From NCBI GenBank assembly GCA_030446945.1, contig JAUJMI010000129.1:1-8884 (forward strand): DNA of 8,884 nucleotides, written 5' to 3'. A program made the position numbers and the translations under genes. The stretch comes from Longimicrobium sp. (GTDB lineage Bacteria > Gemmatimonadota > Gemmatimonadetes > Longimicrobiales > Longimicrobiaceae). Below are positions 5,740 to 8,884 of this stretch, in pieces. The notes below the pieces were generated by a model that saw only the letters and a list, made by a program, of their open reading frames with translations, made no database searches and was not told where the DNA came from. Within the stretch, counting starts at the first letter, position 1. Every line of letters begins with the position of its first letter.

Positions 5740-7413
5740 TCAGTCGATGCGCGTCAGGAACTCCGTCCTCACCGTGCGCGTGCCGTGGCCGAAGAAGTCG
5801 ACCTCGGCGCGGTCCTGGGTGACGGCCAGCACCAGGCCCTCGCCGAACGTGCCGTGCGTCACCTCGTGGCCCGCGGCGAGGCCGGCCGGCGGGGGCGCGG
5901 CGGAGGAGGCGATGGCCACCGCCGGGAAGGGGTCGTGGTCGGCGGAGTCGGTGCGGGGGTGGAGGTCGTTGTCGCAGTGGCCGCAGACGAAGTCCTCGCC
6001 CGGGGTCTCGCCGAAGTACTCCAGGATCATGCGGGTGCGGCAGCGCGCGGTGCGGCAGTAGCGCACCATCTCCTCCAGCTTCTCGCGGTCGCGGGCGCGG
6101 CGCTGCTCGTAATCCAGCAGCTCGCGGCTCAGGTCGGCGGCGGTCACGTCGTCGGCCACGCGCTCCCACACGCCACCGCGGTGCTCGCGCACCATTCCGT
6201 GGCGCTTGAGGAGTGTGAGGACGATGCGCGCCTTGCGCCGCGCCACGTTCGCCATCTCCGCCAGCTCGTCCAGCGGGCGCTTCTCCTCCTTGGGCGCCGC
6301 GTTGATGATGCGCGCCACCGCCACCGCTTCCTCCAGGTCCGGGTACTTGCCGCCTAGGAAGTATCCTTGCACGGCGCTGTCTTCCACGCGGTAGAAGATG
6401 GTGCAGCGCGCGGGCAGCCCGTCGCGCCCCGCGCGCCCCGCCTCCTGGTAGTACGATTCGATGGAGCCCGGGAAGTGGTAGTGGATCACGAAGCGGATGT
6501 CCGGCTTGTCGATCCCCAGCCCGAAGGCGTTGGTGGCGACGACGGCGCGCACCGCACCGGCCATGAAGCGGTCCTGGGCGTCGTGCCGCTCCGCGGAGGC
6601 GAGCTTGCCGTGGTAGAGCGCCAGCTCGTGCCGCTTTCCGAACTCCTCGTACAGCCGCTCCGCCTCCCTGATGGTCGCCACGTACACGATCCCCGTGCCA
6701 TCCGCGGTGCGCAGGTAGCGATCCAGGGCGGCATCCTTCTCGGAGTCGTTGACGGTGGGGACCACTTCCAGGGTGAGGTTGGGGCGCACCAGGTCGGCGA
6801 TGTGCTCCACCGGGGCGCGCATCCGCATCTGCCGCGCGATGTCCTCGCGCACCTCGGGCGACGCGGTGGCGGTGAGCGCCAGGACCGGCGGGCGGCCCAG
6901 CCGCTCGGCGACCGCCCCCAGCATCATGTAGTCGGGCCGGAAGTCGTGCCCCCACTGCGACACGCAGTGTGCCTCGTCCACCACGAAGAGCGACACCTCG
7001 CGGTCCAGCAGCACCTCGAAGAAGTCGCGGTCGCGGAATCGCTCGGGGGTGATGTAGAGGATCTTGCCGCCGCCCCCCTCCACCGCCTCCTCCGCCTGGC
7101 GCTGCTCGCGGGCCGTTTGCGACGAGTTGATGGTCCAGGCATCGACGCCCAGCTCGTCCAGCTTGTCCGTCTGGTCCTTCATCAGCGCGATCAGCGGGCT
7201 CACCACCACGGTCAGCCCGGGGAGGAGGAGCGCCGGCAGCTGGTACAGGAGCGACTTCCCCGCGCCGGTGGGCATCACCACCAGCGTGTCGCGCCCTTCC
7301 AGCACGCCGCGGATCACTTCTTCCTGCCCGGGGCGGAACTCGTCGAGGCCAAAATTCTTGCGGAGCGTGGCGAGCAGCTCGTCACGCGCGATGCCGTGGG
7401 TGGCGGTGGTCAA
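5740..7413 (-). CDS. RecQ-family ATP-dependent DNA helicase with UvrD/PcrA-like C-terminal tail
   Basis: This 557-residue helicase would unwind DNA 3'-5' in repair or recombination. Core motifs are FRPGQEEVI (motif 0, 26-34), MPTGAGKS (Walker A, Lys53), VVDEAHCVSQWGHDFRPDY (DEAH 146-149 plus the RecQ aromatic-rich loop) and YYQEAGRAGRDG (motif VI, 321-332). The C-terminal part is unusual. A winged-helix-like segment (about 379-418) precedes the zinc site (Cys453, Cys458, Cys477, Cys480, with ILEYFGE between), whereas E. coli RecQ has its winged helix after the zinc site. No HRDC domain is visible. After a Pro/Ala linker (about 495-512), residues 516-553 (GHEVTHGTFGEG..VDFFGHGTRTV) resemble the Tudor-like tail of UvrD/PcrA. 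No ATG lies near the conserved start; TTG 7413-7411 is chosen, with a weak AGAG upstream. Upstream in-frame starts would translate repeat DNA. I give no gene symbol because the architecture differs from classical RecQ. Confidence 0.9.
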   Translation of the reverse strand: MTTATHGIARDELLATLRKNFGLDEFRPGQEEVIRGVLEGRDTLVVMPTGAGKSLLYQLPALLLPGLTVVVSPLIALMKDQTDKLDELGVDAWTINSSQTAREQRQAEEAVEGGGGKILYITPERFRDRDFFEVLLDREVSLFVVDEAHCVSQWGHDFRPDYMMLGAVAERLGRPPVLALTATASPEVREDIARQMRMRAPVEHIADLVRPNLTLEVVPTVNDSEKDAALDRYLRTADGTGIVYVATIREAERLYEEFGKRHELALYHGKLASAERHDAQDRFMAGAVRAVVATNAFGLGIDKPDIRFVIHYHFPGSIESYYQEAGRAGRDGLPARCTIFYRVEDSAVQGYFLGGKYPDLEEAVAVARIINAAPKEEKRPLDELAEMANVARRKARIVLTLLKRHGMVREHRGGVWERVADDVTAADLSRELLDYEQRRARDREKLEEMVRYCRTARCRTRMILEYFGETPGEDFVCGHCDNDLHPRTDSADHDPFPAVAIASSAAPPPAGLAAGHEVTHGTFGEGLVLAVTQDRAEVDFFGHGTRTVRTEFLTRID

Positions 7414-7508
7414 GCGGAACTCTGGGGGTGTGAGGTGCCGGGAGTGCGTTTTCCGGGGCTGCGATCTGGGCAAGCATCGGACCACGCGCGGCCGTGGAAA
7501 AGGCGGTC

Positions 7509-7577
7509 TCACGCGGAGGCGCGGAGACGCGCAGCGAGCGCGCGAAGTTCTCTCTGCGCCTCCGCGCCTCCAAGTGA
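7509..7577. repeat. Long inverted-repeat element with TCAC/GTGA ends
   Basis: GGAGGCGCGGAG at 7515-7526 is perfectly complementary to CTCCGCGCCTCC at 7560-7571. Outside it TCAC (7509-7512) pairs with GTGA (7574-7577), and inside it GCGCAG (7529-7534) pairs with CTGCGC (7554-7559). Together these form a hairpin of about 69 bases. The phrase (ACGCGGAGGCGCGGAG) resembles dispersed intergenic repeats seen in many GC-rich genomes. Only one copy is in the window. Confidence 0.7.
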
Positions 7578-7672
7578 GGTGCATGAGTGTGGGCCGATGA
7601 GCGTAAGCCCAGATGCGCCATGTACTTGCCCGCGTGGACAGGTTGTACTCCTGGGAGGACAGGGGCACCGGC

Positions 7673-7694
7673 GGAGATCCACGCGTGGAGCTCC
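7673..7694. promoter_or_regulatory. Imperfect 22-base palindrome, possible operator
   Basis: TCCACGCGTGGA at 7678-7689 is a perfect 12-base palindrome. After one mismatched pair it extends to GGAG (7673-7676) and CTCC (7691-7694). Its position, between divergent genes and about 170 bases before the lipoprotein ATG, would suit a dimeric regulator. No promoter beside it could be confirmed, so a chance GC-rich palindrome remains possible. Confidence 0.3.
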
Positions 7695-7851
7695 CGTGAT
7701 GAGACGGAAACACCCGTATTAGCAAGGGTTTGCGCGGGTTCTGCGGGTGGTTGGGGGCTCTGGTAGGGCGAGTGGCGCGGCGGGGGCCCGGGGCTTGCAA
7801 AGAGGACGGGCACAACTGGCCCACGGGCGACAGTTACGGAGAACCACAGCC

Positions 7852-7860
7852 AGAGGGTGA
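7852..7860 (+). promoter_or_regulatory. Shine-Dalgarno site of the OmpA lipoprotein
   Basis: AGAGGGTGA differs from the ideal AGGAGGTGA at two positions and ends 4 bases before ATG 7865. It is the best ribosome-binding site in the window and fixes this start over the in-frame upstream start at 7730. Confidence 0.65.
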
Positions 7861-7864
7861 CGGA

Positions 7865-8557
7865 ATGAATACGTTTTCACGCAAGCTGACCGTGCTTGCC
7901 TGCGTCAGCACCTTGGGGATGACGGGTGTGACCGGGTGCGCTTCGCTGAACAGAACGGAGCAGGGCGCCGTGATCGGCGCCGGCACGGGTGGCGCCATCG
8001 GGGCGGTAATCGGCAAGCAGACCGGGAGCACGGCGCGCGGCGCCATCCTGGGCGCGGTGCTGGGCGGCGCGGCCGGCGCGGTGATCGGCCGGCAGATGGA
8101 CAAGCAGAGCCAGGAGCTGGAGCAGAGCCTTCCCAATGCCGAGGTGCAGCGCGTGGGCGAGGGGATCGCGGTGACGTTTGCGTCGGGGATTCTCTTCCCG
8201 CACAACAGCACGCAGGTCCTCCCGGCCGGGCAGAGCAACCTGGCGCAGCTCGCGCAGAGCCTGCAGCGCTACCCGGAGACCACGGTGCTCATCGTGGGGC
8301 ACACGGACGCCAGCGGCACCGATCAGTACAACATGGGCCTGTCGCAGAACCGTGCCCAGTCGGCCGCCAACTTCCTGACCTCGCGTGGCATCGACCGCTC
8401 GCGCATCCGCACCGAGGGCCGCGGCGAGTCGGAGCCGATCGCCTCGAACGACAACCCGTCGGGGATGCAGCAGAACCGCCGCGTGGAGATCGCCATCTTC
8501 GCGAGCGAGCAGTACCGCCAGCAGATCCTCCGCGAGTACGGCAATCGCCCGCAGTAA
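7865..8557 (+). CDS. Glycine-zipper OmpA-family outer-membrane lipoprotein (YiaD-like)
   Basis: This 230-residue lipoprotein probably tethers the outer membrane to peptidoglycan. The signal peptide ends in a lipobox, GVTGC, with lipidated Cys25. Residues 34-76 form a glycine zipper (repeated GxxxG such as GAVIGAG, GAIGAVIG and GAVLGGAAGAVIG), a hydrophobic segment able to pack in a membrane. Residues about 100-212 are an OmpA C-terminal domain: FPHNSTQVLP, IVGHTDASGT with Asp148, the conserved helix YNMGLSQNRAQSAANFL (155-171) and NRRVEI with Arg206. The Asp and Arg positions match those that hold diaminopimelate in the family. Order and length match E. coli YiaD closely. Start ATG 7865 is supported by a strong Shine-Dalgarno and by the signal peptide it creates. 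It is a single gene closed by an intrinsic terminator 25 bases after the stop. Confidence 0.93.
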   Translation: MNTFSRKLTVLACVSTLGMTGVTGCASLNRTEQGAVIGAGTGGAIGAVIGKQTGSTARGAILGAVLGGAAGAVIGRQMDKQSQELEQSLPNAEVQRVGEGIAVTFASGILFPHNSTQVLPAGQSNLAQLAQSLQRYPETTVLIVGHTDASGTDQYNMGLSQNRAQSAANFLTSRGIDRSRIRTEGRGESEPIASNDNPSGMQQNRRVEIAIFASEQYRQQILREYGNRPQ

Positions 8558-8582
8558 GCCCGGTCCCGAGCCACGGAGCAGC

Positions 8583-8620
8583 ATCGCCCCCGGCACACGC
8601 GTGCCGGGGGCGATTGTTTT
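8583..8620 (+). terminator. Intrinsic terminator of the OmpA lipoprotein gene
   Basis: ATCGCCCCCGGCAC (8583-8596) pairs perfectly over 14 bases with 8601-8614 around an ACGC loop, followed by TGTTTT. It lies 25 bases after the lipoprotein stop. This is the clearest terminator in the window. Confidence 0.9.
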
Positions 8621-8655
8621 GGGAACGAGAACGGGGAACGGGAGGGGACAGGGGG

Positions 8656-8671
8656 CAGCCGGCAACGGCTG
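8656..8671. repeat. Small hairpin with GCAA tetraloop
   Basis: CAGCCG (8656-8661) and CGGCTG (8666-8671) form a 6-base-pair stem closed by GCAA, a GNRA-type loop. It lies between the terminator and the next dispersed repeat. No function is evident. Confidence 0.35.
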
Positions 8672-8672
8672 G

Positions 8673-8730
8673 CCCCCACCCGGCTCGTCACCTCGCTGCC
8701 CCTCCCCCAGTAACCACCTGGCGGAGGGGC
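8673..8730 (+). repeat. Dispersed hairpin repeat, forward copy
   Basis: The left part contains the 20-base phrase GCTCGTCACCTCGCTGCCCC (8683-8702) shared exactly with the minus strand of 3727-3746. The right part is a stem pairing 8698-8710 with 8718-8730, with one mismatch in 13. TGCGTCGCGGAG follows at 8760-8771, as it does after the hairpin at 796-827. Confidence 0.8.
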
Positions 8731-8832
8731 GCTGGCGTGCATCGGTGTGTACTGGCAGGGTGCGTCGCGGAGGAGAGCACGGGCAGCCGCGTCGGGCCCC
8801 TACCGGATCCATGCTGCACGCACGCGGCTCAG

Positions 8833-8884
8833 CCCCCTCTCCCGATAACAGAGGGCGCAGCCCTCTCCTGTTATCGGGAGAGGG
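8833..8884. repeat. Dispersed hairpin repeat, copy cut by the right edge
   Basis: CCCTCTCCCGATAACA (8835-8850) is perfectly complementary to 8869-8884 over 16 bases. Inside, GAGGGC (8851-8856) pairs with GCCCTC (8860-8865), leaving three unpaired bases. The order of blocks matches the copy at 666-701. The right arm reaches the last base of the window, so the true end is not seen. Confidence 0.85.

Larger units (their letters stand above)
7414..7864. other. Divergent intergenic spacer between recQ and the OmpA lipoprotein
   Basis: This stretch separates two divergently transcribed genes and must hold both promoters. It contains a long hairpin repeat (7509-7577), an imperfect 22-base palindrome (7673-7694) and the lipoprotein ribosome-binding site. 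Reading frames cross it on both strands, but they are extensions of the flanking genes or shadows, with no recognisable protein similarity. I could not assign either promoter with confidence. Confidence 0.6.
8558..8884. other. Repeat-rich intergenic end of the window
   Basis: This stretch holds the lipoprotein terminator, a GGGAACG-type short direct repeat (8621-8642), a GCAA-loop hairpin and two dispersed hairpin repeats, the last cut by the window edge. I see no gene in it on either strand. Confidence 0.7.

Noticed and set aside
6367..7722. Plus-strand frame of 451 codons opposite recQ
   Set aside because: It is rich in His, Arg and Val with no recognisable domain, and it runs antisense to the RecQ core motifs.
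7716..7722. TATTAG / CTAATA as a -10 for the lipoprotein or for recQ
   Set aside because: No reasonable -35 stands at 16-18 bases on either strand, so I did not list it.
1..8884. CRISPR arrays, tRNA or rRNA genes, insertion sequences, toxin-antitoxin or phage-defence genes
   Set aside because: No regularly spaced repeats, cloverleaf, transposase motifs or defence-family motifs were seen. The repeats present are hairpin elements scattered between genes.

Overview
This window is very GC-rich DNA, roughly 70% by eye, with long shadow reading frames on both strands. It looks like a free-living bacterial chromosome. The gene content (Ada-AlkA fusion, RecQ-like helicase, amidohydrolase lipoprotein, OmpA-family lipoprotein), the rarity of Shine-Dalgarno sites and the dispersed GC-rich hairpin repeats fit Gemmatimonadota of the Longimicrobium type. 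That assignment is inference from general resemblance; no marker gene in the window proves it. The two lipoprotein signals point to a Gram-negative-type envelope.

Layout. The left edge (2-637) is the C-terminal part of a BadF/BadG/NAGK-type sugar kinase, cut by the window edge. A repeat-rich spacer (638-901) follows, then a monocistronic D-aminoacylase-like amidohydrolase lipoprotein (902-2587) with an altered first metal-binding motif. Inverted copies of a short dispersed element lie on either side of it (751-778 and 2617-2645). A YegS/DAGK-type lipid kinase (2802-3704) comes next. After a short spacer with another repeat and a good promoter candidate comes a two-gene alkylation-repair operon (3815-5721): an Ada-N/AraC/AlkA fusion overlapping by 4 bases with an Ogt-type O6-alkylguanine transferase. 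A RecQ-family helicase (7413-5740, minus strand) converges on this operon with only 18 bases between the stop codons. A 451-base divergent spacer with a long hairpin repeat and a palindrome separates recQ from a YiaD-like glycine-zipper/OmpA lipoprotein (7865-8557). That gene is followed by a strong intrinsic terminator, and the last 260 bases are dispersed hairpin repeats, the last one cut by the right edge.

How the genes work together. The only clear functional unit is the repair operon. The fusion protein carries an Ada-type methyl-phosphotriester sensor, an AraC-type DNA-binding domain and a base glycosylase. The downstream gene supplies the O6-methylguanine transferase that in E. coli is the other half of Ada. 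Its promoter appears to drive a leaderless mRNA. RecQ is a repair or recombination helicase next door on the other strand, so a shared theme is possible but co-regulation is not shown. The remaining genes are single units concerned with cell-wall or amino-sugar metabolism, lipid phosphorylation and the envelope.

I found no convincing undescribed multi-gene system. The points most worth following are the variant metal site of the amidohydrolase, the unusual domain order of the RecQ protein, the leaderless repair promoter, and the family of intergenic hairpin repeats.
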